DNA from: Leisingera sp. JC1
GTDB lineage: Bacteria > Pseudomonadota > Alphaproteobacteria > Rhodobacterales > Rhodobacteraceae
DNA: 40,787 nt
Direction: 5' to 3'
NCBI RefSeq assembly: GCF_001679925.1
Contig: NZ_LYUZ01000013.1
Location: forward strand, 79,640-120,426
A program made the position numbers and the translations under genes. Below, one piece after another: positions 1-7,658 of the stretch (positions within the stretch are counted from its first letter, which is position 1; every line of letters begins with the position of its first letter). The notes beneath the pieces are model-generated. The model had not been told where the DNA came from, ran no database searches, and saw only the letters and a list, made by a program, of their open reading frames with translations.

Positions 1-1
1 G

Positions 2-115
2 TTCGCCGCGGGTGCCGACAGCGCGGCGGTGGTGACAGACATCCAGCTGGCAGACGACCCCGAGGCCCGGACCCGCGAATGGGTGCAGGCCTGCCGGATC
101 CGGGAGGACGCATGA
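2..115 (+). CDS. thiE: Thiamine phosphate synthase ThiE, C-terminal end (partial)
   Basis: The first 37 codons of the window are open in frame 2 and end at the TGA at 113-115. They encode a tail with the segment AAGADSAAVVTDI, which matches the last strand and phosphate-binding loop of thiamine phosphate synthase, a TIM-barrel enzyme joining HMP-pyrophosphate and thiazole phosphate. The stop overlaps the ATG of the next gene as ATGA (112-115), so translation is probably coupled. The following thiF- and thiD-like genes support the assignment. Only about 37 residues are visible, so the identity rests on this motif and on context. Confidence 0.72.
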   Translation, partial: FAAGADSAAVVTDIQLADDPEARTREWVQACRIREDA

Positions 116-1080
116 GCCGCTATGCGCGCCAGATGATCCTGCCGGAGGTGGGTGCGGAGGGTCAGTCGCGGCTGGCCCGCGCCCATGTGCTGGTGGTTGG
201 TGCCGGGGGGCTGGGCTGTCCGGTGCTGCTATACCTGGGCGGTGCGGGTGTCGGGCGGCTCACCATCATGGATGGCGACGTGGTGGAGGAGAGCAACCTG
301 CACCGGCAAGTGCTCTACTCCATGGCGGACATCGGCTTGCCCAAGGCAGAGGCGGCACGGCAGCACTTGCTGGCCGCCAACCCAGGTCTACAGGTGACAG
401 CGCAGGCTGCACGCCTTGATGCGGCCAATGCGGTGCAGACGGTGGCAGCAGCTGATCTGGTGGTGGATGCGGCGGACAGTTTTGCGGTGTCCTATATCCT
501 CTCTGACGAGTGCCTCAGGCAAGGCAAGGTGCTGATTTCAGCCTCCGCATTGGGGCAATCGGGCTATGCCGGGGGCTTCTGCGGCGGTGCGCCATCGCTG
601 CGGGCGGTGTTTCCGGACCTGCCGGCGCAGGCCGCGACCTGCGCAACCGCCGGTGTGATGGGGCCGGTGGTGGGCCTGATCGGCGCCCTGCAGGCGCAAC
701 TGGCGCTGAAAGTGCTGCTGTGGCATCAGCCCTCACCGCTGGGGCAACTGTTTGTTTTCCGCCTCGGAGAGCTCCAGGTGAGCACTTTCCGTTTTGACGA
801 AGCCGAGGAACCGGAAGATGCCCTGCCCTTCATAGCCGCCAGTCACATCACGCCCCAGGACACGGTGATTGAACTGCGGGACGCGGCAGAGGCACCGCAG
901 CCGGCGGTGCCACAGGCCTTGCGGGTCGCCCGCGCGGATCTTCCGGCCGCCGGGTTGCCGCGTGACAAGCGGGTCGTGCTGTGCTGCCGCAGCGGGCTGC
1001 GGGCCTGGGGTGCGGCACAGGATCTGCGGCAAGCCGGGTATCGCAACCTCGCCCTGCTCGCCGCCGGGAACAGCGCATGA
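112..1080 (+). CDS. thiF: ThiF/MoeB/HesA-family adenylyltransferase with rhodanese-like C-terminus
   Basis: This is an E1-like protein of 322 residues that would adenylate the C-terminal Gly of a sulfur carrier (ThiS type) in thiazole synthesis. The ATG at 112 is chosen because it overlaps the thiE stop and begins MSRYARQMILPEVG, the usual family start; an upstream in-frame start at 79 would lie inside thiE. Seen: nucleotide loop GAGGLG (about 30-35), the D-x-D...SNLHRQ segment (54-66), and Cys177 in CATAGVMGP. A short C-terminal rhodanese-like loop CRSGLR lies at 292-297. The zinc CxxC pairs of MoeB/ThiF are not visible: the first is PSLRA at 161-165, with Ser and Ala in place of Cys. The stop overlaps thiD as ATGA. 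Position in a thi operon favours ThiF over MoeB. Confidence 0.8.
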   Translation: MSRYARQMILPEVGAEGQSRLARAHVLVVGAGGLGCPVLLYLGGAGVGRLTIMDGDVVEESNLHRQVLYSMADIGLPKAEAARQHLLAANPGLQVTAQAARLDAANAVQTVAAADLVVDAADSFAVSYILSDECLRQGKVLISASALGQSGYAGGFCGGAPSLRAVFPDLPAQAATCATAGVMGPVVGLIGALQAQLALKVLLWHQPSPLGQLFVFRLGELQVSTFRFDEAEEPEDALPFIAASHITPQDTVIELRDAAEAPQPAVPQALRVARADLPAAGLPRDKRVVLCCRSGLRAWGAAQDLRQAGYRNLALLAAGNSA

Positions 1081-1781
1081 CGGTGATCCTTGCCATTGGC
1101 GGCACCGACAGCAGCGGCGGCGCGGGGCTGACGCGGGACACAGCCATGGCCGCAGATCTGGGTGTGACTGTCCGCCCGGTGGTGACAGCCGTCACCGTGC
1201 AGACCGATGCCGCGGTTCTGGGTGTTCACCCCTGCCCGCCCGAAGCTGTGGCGGATCAGATCCGCGCGGCCCTGGCAACAGCCCCGGCGCCGGCTGCTGT
1301 GAAGATCGGCATGCTGGGCTCCGCTGAGGCGGCAGAGGCTGTGGACCATGCCCTGCCAGCCGGGCTGCCCATTGTGCTGGACCCGGTTCTGAAAGCCAGT
1401 TCCGGCGGCACGCTGATGGACGCAGGCGGGTTTGGCACCTTGCTGCGCCGCGCGGCGCTGATCACGCCGAACCTGGCGGAACTGGAAGTGCTCGCCGGTA
1501 TTGACGGCCCGCTGGAAGCACAAGCGGCGGCCCTGCTGGCCCAAGGCATGCAGGCGGTGCTGGTCAAGGGCGGGCATGGTACTGGATCTGAAAGCACCGA
1601 CCTGTTGTTCACGCCGCAAGGGTCAGTCAGGCGGTACACGGCGCAGCGGCTGCCTGTGTCGAAACGCGGGACAGGATGCAGCCTTGCCACCGCAATCGCC
1701 TGTCACATGGCGTTGGGTGCTGATCTGGACGGCGCCTGCGGCCAAGCCAAGCACGCCGTCCACCGCTGGCTGCGCCGCTGA
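1077..1781 (+). CDS. thiD: Hydroxymethylpyrimidine/phosphomethylpyrimidine kinase ThiD
   Basis: This ribokinase-fold enzyme phosphorylates HMP and HMP-P to supply the pyrimidine half of thiamine in the cytoplasm. The start at 1077 is used because ATGA overlaps the thiF stop and the protein then begins MTVILAIGGTDSSGGAGL, the typical ThiD opening; longer starts lie inside thiF. At 234 residues it is slightly shorter than the usual 260-270. VKGGHGTGS (about 161) and the C-terminal anion-hole region GTGCSLATAIA are present. The segment after the opening reads LTRDTAMAADLGV rather than the common IQADLKTF form, so it is a divergent ThiD. It is the last gene of the thi operon; no strong terminator was seen before the amidase gene. 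Confidence 0.85.
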   Translation: MTVILAIGGTDSSGGAGLTRDTAMAADLGVTVRPVVTAVTVQTDAAVLGVHPCPPEAVADQIRAALATAPAPAAVKIGMLGSAEAAEAVDHALPAGLPIVLDPVLKASSGGTLMDAGGFGTLLRRAALITPNLAELEVLAGIDGPLEAQAAALLAQGMQAVLVKGGHGTGSESTDLLFTPQGSVRRYTAQRLPVSKRGTGCSLATAIACHMALGADLDGACGQAKHAVHRWLRR

Positions 1782-1897
1782 ACGGCGCAAGGTCGCAGGC
1801 AGGCCGCTTTCAGGCCGGTTTCAGGACGGAGCGAAGCGTTCAGGCTCCTTAGGGTCACGGCAGCAACGCCGCCGCCTCGACCGGGAGACCTGCCAAA

Positions 1898-3256
1898 ATG
1901 ACCGATATCACAGCGCTTACCGCCGAGGAGATGGCAGGCAAACTGCGTGCGCGGGAGCTGAGCGCCAGCGAGGTGCTGGCGGCCCACCAGGCGCAGACCA
2001 AAGTGCAGGAACCCACGGTCAACGCATTCATCACTCTGGACTGGGAGGCGGCAGAGGTGCGGGCGGCGGAGCTGGATGCGATGGCCGCACGCGGGGAATT
2101 TGCCGGCCCGCTGCACGGACTGCCGGTTGCCATTAAGGATTGCTTTGAAACCAAGGGCCTGCGCACCACCTGGGGATCGAAGAGCTTTGAAACGCTTGTG
2201 CCGGACTACGACACGCTGCATGTGGCGCGGCTGCGCGAAGCTGGTGCGGTGATCACGGGCAAAACCAATACGCCAGAGTTCACCCTGTCCGGCCAGACAA
2301 CCAATCTGGTGGCAGGCACCACCCGCAACCCGCTGGACCCCACTAAATCGGTTGCGGGAAGTTCAGGCGGAGCGGCGGCAGCGCTGGCGGCAGGCATGGC
2401 AGCGCTGGCGGACGGCTCCGACCTGGGCGGCAGCACCCGAACGCCAGCGGCCTGGTGCGGTGTAGTGGGGATGCGCCCCTCCTCCGGCCTGATCCCCTAT
2501 GGCCCGAACCCGTCTCCCTTTGACGGGCTGTCAGTGCCAGGACCGATGGCGCGGACTGTGCGGGATCTGGTGCTGATGCTGGAGGTTATGCAGGGCAATT
2601 GCACAAGCCAGCCGCTGGGGTTCTGGCAGACGCTGCCGCGGCTGGCGGAGCAGGAAGAGGCCCCTGCCCGCGGCGCTGGCCGGGTGACTCTGTCTCTGTC
2701 GCCGTTCGGGGCAAGCGTCGAGCCCTCGGTGCAGGCGGCGATTGCCCCGGTGGATGCGCTGTGCCGCGAGCTGGGCTGGCAGGTCGCAGAAGACACGCCG
2801 CCGCTGGAGCCGCTGATGGTGCATCAGGACATCATCCGGGGCCAATGCGCGCTGCAGCTCCGTGCTGCGCTGAAGCCGGACATGGCGCTGGCAGGCGAAA
2901 GCTACCGCACCGCCTGCGCCCAGGCCGAGGGGCGCAGCCTGGCGGAGCTGATCGCTTATCAGACAACCCGCGCCAAGGTCTGGGCAGATGTTTGCGCCTT
3001 CTTCGAGCGTTACGACTTTGCCCTCTGGCCCACGGCGACGGGGATGCCGTTCTCCGCAGACCTGCGCGACGGGGAGATCACCGAGGATTGGCGCACGGTG
3101 ACGCTGACGCCGCCGATGGAGCTGCCCTCGGTCTCGATCCCCTTTGGGCAATCCGCTGACGGGATGCCAGTTGGGCTGCATATCACCGGGCCGAAAGGAT
3201 CTGATGCGCGGCTGCTGCAGTTTGCCCGCAGCATCGAACGGGCGCTTCAGGGCTGA
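1898..3256 (+). CDS. Amidase-signature family amidohydrolase
   Basis: This 452-residue amidase-signature protein hydrolyses a C-N amide bond by a Ser-cisSer-Lys mechanism. All three catalytic positions are visible: Lys80 (GLPVAIKD), Ser155 in AGSSGG and the nucleophile Ser179 in DLGGSTRTPAA. The length is normal for the family. The ATG at 1898 is preceded by GGGAG about ten bases upstream. Substrate cannot be told from the sequence; family members include acylamidases, allophanate hydrolases and GatA, and the absence of gatB/gatC argues against GatA. It stands alone after the thiamine operon (116-bp gap) and converges with the glycosyltransferase-like gene, only 6 bp away. Confidence 0.85.
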   Translation: MTDITALTAEEMAGKLRARELSASEVLAAHQAQTKVQEPTVNAFITLDWEAAEVRAAELDAMAARGEFAGPLHGLPVAIKDCFETKGLRTTWGSKSFETLVPDYDTLHVARLREAGAVITGKTNTPEFTLSGQTTNLVAGTTRNPLDPTKSVAGSSGGAAAALAAGMAALADGSDLGGSTRTPAAWCGVVGMRPSSGLIPYGPNPSPFDGLSVPGPMARTVRDLVLMLEVMQGNCTSQPLGFWQTLPRLAEQEEAPARGAGRVTLSLSPFGASVEPSVQAAIAPVDALCRELGWQVAEDTPPLEPLMVHQDIIRGQCALQLRAALKPDMALAGESYRTACAQAEGRSLAELIAYQTTRAKVWADVCAFFERYDFALWPTATGMPFSADLRDGEITEDWRTVTLTPPMELPSVSIPFGQSADGMPVGLHITGPKGSDARLLQFARSIERALQG

Positions 3257-3262
3257 CCCGCC

Positions 3263-4252
3263 TCAGCGCATCCAGAAGCCTTCGGATTTGATCCGGTTGC
3301 GGATCGCCTGCTCGCGCCGGGGCAGGTTTTCGCGGTCAAACAGCGCCCGCACCTTCTCGCCGCGGCCCTGGTAGACCATGCGCTTGATCGGCTCGTAGCC
3401 CTTCAGCACCTTCTTGATCCGGTTCGGCGCGGCCACTTCGTGCAGCACCTCTACCACGCGGTCGCTTTCGCGCGCGTAGAGCAGCGGGAACAGCCGGTAA
3501 TGGCAGCTGGTTTCACCGTCTAGATAGCCTGCGGGCAGCGCATCGCGCCCGCCGCCAAAGGAATGGATCACCAGCGGCAGCACGACCTGATCCAGCCAGG
3601 GATCCAGGCTTTGCCCCACCAGCTCCGGCGGGGGATCGTTCCTGACTGACTGCGCATATTCCAGGAACCGCTTGCCGAATGCCTGCGGGCAGGCACCGTA
3701 GAAGAAGCCCGCGTTGAAATAGAGGTAGCGCTTCCAGTATTCATCCGGCTGGCTGAGGTCGAGGCTGGACTGGAAGTCGAGACTGAAACGGCCATAAAGC
3801 GACTGCCAGATGCCCGCGTATCCCGGCCCGTAGAGCGTCGGCTTGGGCCAGGTGCCCTCGACCCGCAGCGACGCCGAGGGGCGGGAGAAGTCAAACGGCA
3901 CCTCGGCCAGCTCACCAATGATCAGCGTGTCAGTGTCGAAGAACACAAACGGCTCCCCCTCGGGCAGCGCCAGCAGCGCCTCGATCTTATTGCCATAGGG
4001 ATAGGCGGTTCCGAACACCTTGCTTTCAAATAGCAGGATCTCCGCATCCAGATCCGCAAGGGCCTGCAGGACATCCGAGTTGCGGATGCCGGGATCCTTG
4101 TCCCACAGCGGCCCCGGCTGCGGCACCGCAACGAACAGGCGCCCGGCAAACCCCGGCGAGCAGCGGCGCAGCGAGGCTGCAAACAGCAGCGCCTCATACT
4201 GCAGCCGGCCCGCCTGGCCGACGATCATCACATTGAAGGGGGCATTTGCCAT
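3263..4252 (-). CDS. Glycosyltransferase-like (GT-A fold) conserved protein
   Basis: This 329-residue cytoplasmic protein has an N-terminal strand pattern (FNVMIVGQAGRLQYEALLFAASL) and an acidic DTDT motif (residues 106-109, in FVFFDTDTLIIGEL). Both resemble nucleotide-sugar-dependent GT-A glycosyltransferases, where DxD binds the metal-sugar nucleotide. No signal peptide or membrane segment is evident. The neighbours are not polysaccharide genes, so donor and acceptor are unknown. The start is the ATG at 4252, preceded by GGGGA. I recognise the fold-level motif but not the family; a Roseobacter-restricted conserved protein is likely. Confidence 0.6.
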   Translation of the reverse strand: MANAPFNVMIVGQAGRLQYEALLFAASLRRCSPGFAGRLFVAVPQPGPLWDKDPGIRNSDVLQALADLDAEILLFESKVFGTAYPYGNKIEALLALPEGEPFVFFDTDTLIIGELAEVPFDFSRPSASLRVEGTWPKPTLYGPGYAGIWQSLYGRFSLDFQSSLDLSQPDEYWKRYLYFNAGFFYGACPQAFGKRFLEYAQSVRNDPPPELVGQSLDPWLDQVVLPLVIHSFGGGRDALPAGYLDGETSCHYRLFPLLYARESDRVVEVLHEVAAPNRIKKVLKGYEPIKRMVYQGRGEKVRALFDRENLPRREQAIRNRIKSEGFWMR

Positions 4253-4418
4253 TGTTTTCCCCGTTTTCCGCCCCTGCCGGGCGGTTAGGACTGCGCGTTA
4301 AGGCCGCAAAGAGACTTGCCTGCTAAGCTAGCTATAAGCCGGCAAACTGCCACGCAACCGGCCATTGGAATTTCGGGACGCCTTGTGACGCAAAAGGCTC
4401 CGTATTTGGAGAGAGACG

Positions 4419-4910
4419 ATGTTTGATGTGATCCTGGCCATTGTTGCCGCCTCCGCGCAGCCCGGGACGGACGGCGGCTCACCGGAAACCGCGGCTGCCG
4501 CGCCAGCACCCGCCGCCGTGCAAACCGCCTTGGCCGCAGAACCGCAGGAGGCCACCGGCCGCTTCACCACCGCACTGGAGGTCAAACCGATCCTGGCCGC
4601 GACCCAGGCCAACTGGATCCATGTCCGCGAATTCGACGGCCAGGACCTGCTGTATGTGACCCACCTGTGGTCCTGGCGCTGCGGCCTGGTGCAGGTCAAG
4701 CTGGGGGTGAATGGCCAGACGCCGGAAATCTGGCCGCTTCCGGACTGCCATCTGGAGGAAGGCTTTCCCAACATGATCAAAGAAGAGGACGGCCTGCCCT
4801 ACCGCAGCTATCCGCTCGGCTCGATTGAGCAAATCGCGGTCGAAGTGACCTATGACGACCTGAGCACCGAAAGCCTGACCTTCAGCCGCAACGGCCAGCC
4901 CCTGCAGTGA
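4419..4910 (+). CDS. Hypothetical protein
   Basis: This is a 163-residue open frame with an ATG at 4419 preceded by GGAGAGAGA. The N-terminus has a short hydrophobic stretch (about residues 2-12) followed by an Ala/Pro-rich linker to about residue 45, then a compact, probably beta-rich domain with many Trp, Tyr and Asp residues. The start could be a weak signal peptide with a flexible tether, which would put the domain in the periplasm, but this is inference. I do not recognise the family. The reading frame is supported by normal GC-rich codon use and the good ribosome site. Confidence 0.6.
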   Translation: MFDVILAIVAASAQPGTDGGSPETAAAAPAPAAVQTALAAEPQEATGRFTTALEVKPILAATQANWIHVREFDGQDLLYVTHLWSWRCGLVQVKLGVNGQTPEIWPLPDCHLEEGFPNMIKEEDGLPYRSYPLGSIEQIAVEVTYDDLSTESLTFSRNGQPLQ

Positions 4911-5370
4911 TCCGGCGGCTCCTGCCCCGCTCCAGCCTGTGGACTGCGGCAGTTAAAAGCGGCCGAGGAGCATGCTAGGGTTGCTGAACCGGACACACCT
5001 GCTTGTGCTGATGCAAGCAGTTTCGCGAGGTGGAACCGTCCAGCTCAAGCGGCTGCGGAAAGGGAACTAGCGGTGACCTCGGCGGAACGGCAGTCCTGTG
5101 CATTGCGCCACATGCCTTGCATTGGAAATGCTTTCTAGGCGTTTTCAAACACTGAAAATCTGCCGCCTGTGTTCACGCCAAGAAACAATGTTCTGGAAAC
5201 TTTTTGGGGCTGGGATATCCAGCGACTTCAGCGTCAGGATCCATTGATTTCGCTTCACTACCGCCAAAAGCTGAAATCGCAATGTCACAGCTCACATGAC
5301 TTAGGCACGGTTGCTGACCAGGCAGCGAGGCGCTGCCTCAAGCGCCCCTGCTGCAGCGCGCATGCAGAAC
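4911..5370. other. Gene-poor interval with one small hairpin
   Basis: No convincing gene is visible in these 460 bases; open frames here lack ribosome sites and family-like sequence. A 7-bp inverted repeat CTGCTTG/CAAGCAG (4999-5005 and 5014-5020), followed by TTT, may be a weak terminator for the gene ending at 4910. Confidence 0.4.
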
Positions 5371-5658
5371 TTACTTGCCGGAAGGCTGCCGTAACGCGCC
5401 AGCCCAATCCTCGACGTGATAGGACTGCGCGATCACACCGTCCTCAAGCTTGTGAATGTCAATCGTCAGGATATCAATTCCGCGGCCCTCGCCGTCAACT
5501 CCGAACAGGAGGCCTGCGGGCGCGCCGGTGGCGTGGCGGCGGACAACCACAGTGTCGCTATCCTGGTGCATATCCTGTACTGCCCATTCGAGATCGGGGA
5601 CGAGCTTGGCAAACCCTCCCCCGAATCCCGGAAATAGCCCCGCTGCCGGATCCGAAGC
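5371..5658 (-). pseudogene. Remnant of a SnoaL-like / ester-cyclase family gene
   Basis: The minus-strand frame from 5658 down to the stop at 5371 encodes 95 residues that look like the C-terminal two thirds of a SnoaL-like cyclase. Seen: LVPDLEW, RRHATGAPAGLLFGV, DILTIDIHKLEDG and a closing HVEDWAGAL. Upstream the frame is closed by TAG at 5659-5661, and no start codon with a ribosome site precedes the conserved part. The only ATG in frame (5571) would remove about 30 conserved residues. Intact relatives are about 130-150 residues. I read this as a decayed, 5'-truncated gene; a sequencing error near 5660 is the alternative. Confidence 0.6.
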
Positions 5659-5797
5659 CTATACAGGATGCGGCGGGACGTTGCCGACTTGCTGATCCGT
5701 GTCCTGTTTTCGGCGCAAACTGCCAAAACAAGCCACCGCTCTCTGATGATCGCCGTAGCTCGCTTCACTCAACCTCAAATCCAAGGTTCCTGCCGTA

Positions 5798-6820
5798 TCA
5801 ATCTGGCTGCAGCTCCTCCTGATAGCCAAACAGAGCAGGCTGACCGCCGGTGTGCAGCATGACGACCTTTTGCCCCTTGCGGATCACCCCCTCCTTGAGC
5901 AGGCCCAGAAGCCCGGCAAAGGTTTTGGCGGTGTAGACCGGGTCCAGGAAGATGCCCTCGCTGCGGGCCATCAGGGTCAGGGCATCCCGGGTGCCGCTGC
6001 CGACGCGTCCGTAGCCGGGCGCCAGCGCGCCATCCCAGACGTTGATGCTGTTCATAACCAGCGCCGGATCGAACTGCATCAGATCCGCCAGCTTGCTGAG
6101 CACCTTCTGCATCCGTGCGTGCTGCTGGTTCCGATCGCGGCGCACGCAAATGCCATAGACCGGCGCGGTTTGCCCTGACAGCCGCAGGCCGGTCAGGAAA
6201 CCGCCATGCGTCGAACCGCTGCCCGACGGAACCACGGCCGCATCGAAATCTCCGATCTGTTCATTCAGCTCTGCCCCGCCAGGCACATACCCGAGCGCAC
6301 CAAGCGGCGGGTGATCAATTCCCAGATGGATCACATAGGGCTTGCGCCCTTCCGCCCGCAGCTGCTCGGCCCGTTCATGCAGCGCATTGTCGGCTCCGGC
6401 TTCATCCTTTCCCAAGGGGTAGCTCATATGCTCAGCGCCCAGCAGCTGCGCCAGCAGAACATTGCCAGACCGGTAGTAATGCTCGCCCATGCCTGGCACG
6501 CGCTCCTCCAGCTGCAGCACCGATTGCATGCCCAGCTTTGCAGCCGCAGCGGATGCAGAGCGGACATAGTTCGATTGCACGGCACCGGTGATTAGAATGG
6601 TATCTGCCCCCTGCTGCTGCGCTTCACCGAAATAGAACTCCAGCTGGCGGGTCTTGTTGCCGCCAAAGCTGAGGCTTGTGAGGTCATCCCGCTTGATCCA
6701 CAGGTCGATCCCAAGGCGGTCCGACAAGCGCTCAAGCCGCTCAACCGGCGTTGCACCGTACATCAGCCTGGCACGCGGGAACTCCGCAAGCTTTGCATCA
6801 ATGTTCATCGGGTCTGTCAT
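5798..6820 (-). CDS. PLP-dependent D-cysteine desulfhydrase / L-cysteate sulfo-lyase family enzyme
   Basis: This 340-residue fold-type II PLP enzyme belongs to the ACC deaminase/D-cysteine desulfhydrase family. The PLP lysine is Lys56 in FGGNKTR, and the substrate-carboxylate loop is VQSNYVR (81-87), where relatives often have QSNHVR or QSNQTR. Family chemistry is beta- or ring elimination releasing pyruvate or a keto acid with ammonia and sulfide or sulfite. The gene starts 6 bp after a TauE/SafE exporter and is followed by no other enzyme; a LysR gene diverges. The same three-gene set (cuyA, cuyZ, cuyR) serves L-cysteate desulfonation in Ruegeria pomeroyi, so cysteate lyase is my favoured role, with D-cysteine desulfhydrase the main alternative. 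The start at 6820 lacks a strong ribosome site; ATG at 6808 is possible. Confidence 0.78.
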   Translation of the reverse strand: MTDPMNIDAKLAEFPRARLMYGATPVERLERLSDRLGIDLWIKRDDLTSLSFGGNKTRQLEFYFGEAQQQGADTILITGAVQSNYVRSASAAAAKLGMQSVLQLEERVPGMGEHYYRSGNVLLAQLLGAEHMSYPLGKDEAGADNALHERAEQLRAEGRKPYVIHLGIDHPPLGALGYVPGGAELNEQIGDFDAAVVPSGSGSTHGGFLTGLRLSGQTAPVYGICVRRDRNQQHARMQKVLSKLADLMQFDPALVMNSINVWDGALAPGYGRVGSGTRDALTLMARSEGIFLDPVYTAKTFAGLLGLLKEGVIRKGQKVVMLHTGGQPALFGYQEELQPD

Positions 6821-6826
6821 GTCTTG

Positions 6827-7555
6827 TCATCCGATCAGATAGGCGCGCCGGAACAGGGCGGCACAGGCGAAAATGGAAACCACCCGGATTGCGAGCGAGA
6901 TCGCGGCTTGCGGCAGATACGGGCAGGTCAGGCGGCCCAGCAGGCTGCCGAGAACGGTCGCTGCCGTGAACTGCCAAAGCCAGGGAGCGCGGGCGAAAGC
7001 TGCCCAGTCCGACAGGTAATGCAGTGTGAAGGCCGATCCATAAGCAACCAGCGCCACAGGCTGCACCAGCTTGCGCGCTTCCCCGGCGCTCCGTCCGGTG
7101 GCCAGCAGGCCGAGAACCATCAACGGCCCGGGTGTCGCAGCCCAGACTGTTGCCAGCCCCGACAGGCCTGAAATTGTCCGGAACCCATGTCGGCCGACAG
7201 TGTTCCTTCGCGGAATCAGCGACGAAGCGACACCGATCAGGAGCAGCACAGCAGTTAGCGACAGGACCGCCCGCTCTGACAATAAGGGATAGATCAGCAG
7301 CCCCAAAACGATCCCTGCGAGGCATCCGGACACGGCATTCCGGACCAGGGATTTGTCCCGCAGCCAAGCCTGTCGGTCGGTCGCCAGAGCCGAGACCACC
7401 GTGTTCAGCATAAGCAGCACCGGAACAGCCGTGGCGGTCCCCAGCAGGACCATCATCACTGGAGCAACCACGATGCTGAAGCCGATCCCGACGCCCGCCT
7501 GGAGCCCGGCGCCAGCAGTGATGGCAAGCAGCAAGAGAGCGAGTTCACCGGGCAC
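6827..7555 (-). CDS. TauE/SafE-family membrane exporter (putative sulfite/anion export)
   Basis: This is a 242-residue, strongly hydrophobic protein with about eight predicted membrane segments and the glycine-rich opening (AGLQAGVGIGFSIV) typical of TauE/SafE (COG0730) permeases, inner-membrane proteins that move sulfite or related anions. It uses a GTG start at 7555 with AAGGA seven bases upstream. It heads the operon with the PLP lyase, 6 bp downstream. If the lyase releases sulfite, this protein would expel it, as proposed for CuyZ beside CuyA in Ruegeria. The anion itself is inferred from context, not from the sequence. Confidence 0.75.
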   Translation of the reverse strand: MPGELALLLLAITAGAGLQAGVGIGFSIVVAPVMMVLLGTATAVPVLLMLNTVVSALATDRQAWLRDKSLVRNAVSGCLAGIVLGLLIYPLLSERAVLSLTAVLLLIGVASSLIPRRNTVGRHGFRTISGLSGLATVWAATPGPLMVLGLLATGRSAGEARKLVQPVALVAYGSAFTLHYLSDWAAFARAPWLWQFTAATVLGSLLGRLTCPYLPQAAISLAIRVVSIFACAALFRRAYLIG

Positions 7556-7623
7556 AGCAGTTTCCTTTTGCAGGTCGCAGCCCGAAACTTAATGCCGTCC
7601 ATTCGGGAATAAAAATCATCTTA

Positions 7624-7658
7624 TTGGATTTTTTGATACCCAAATGTTATCAATCCAA
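7624..7658. promoter_or_regulatory. LysR-type dyad operator
   Basis: Two nested inverted repeats lie between the exporter and LysR genes: TTGATA/TATCAA (7633-7638, 7648-7653) and TTGGATT/AATCCAA (7624-7630, 7652-7658). The inner one contains T7637-N11-A7649, the LysR T-N11-A box. It is the obvious binding site for the adjacent LysR protein and covers the first possible start of that gene (7644), ending directly before its second ATG at 7659. Confidence 0.65.

Noticed and set aside
5169-5822. Plus-strand open frame of 217 codons
   Set aside because: It overlaps the cyclase remnant and the end of the PLP lyase gene, has no ribosome site and no family-like sequence.
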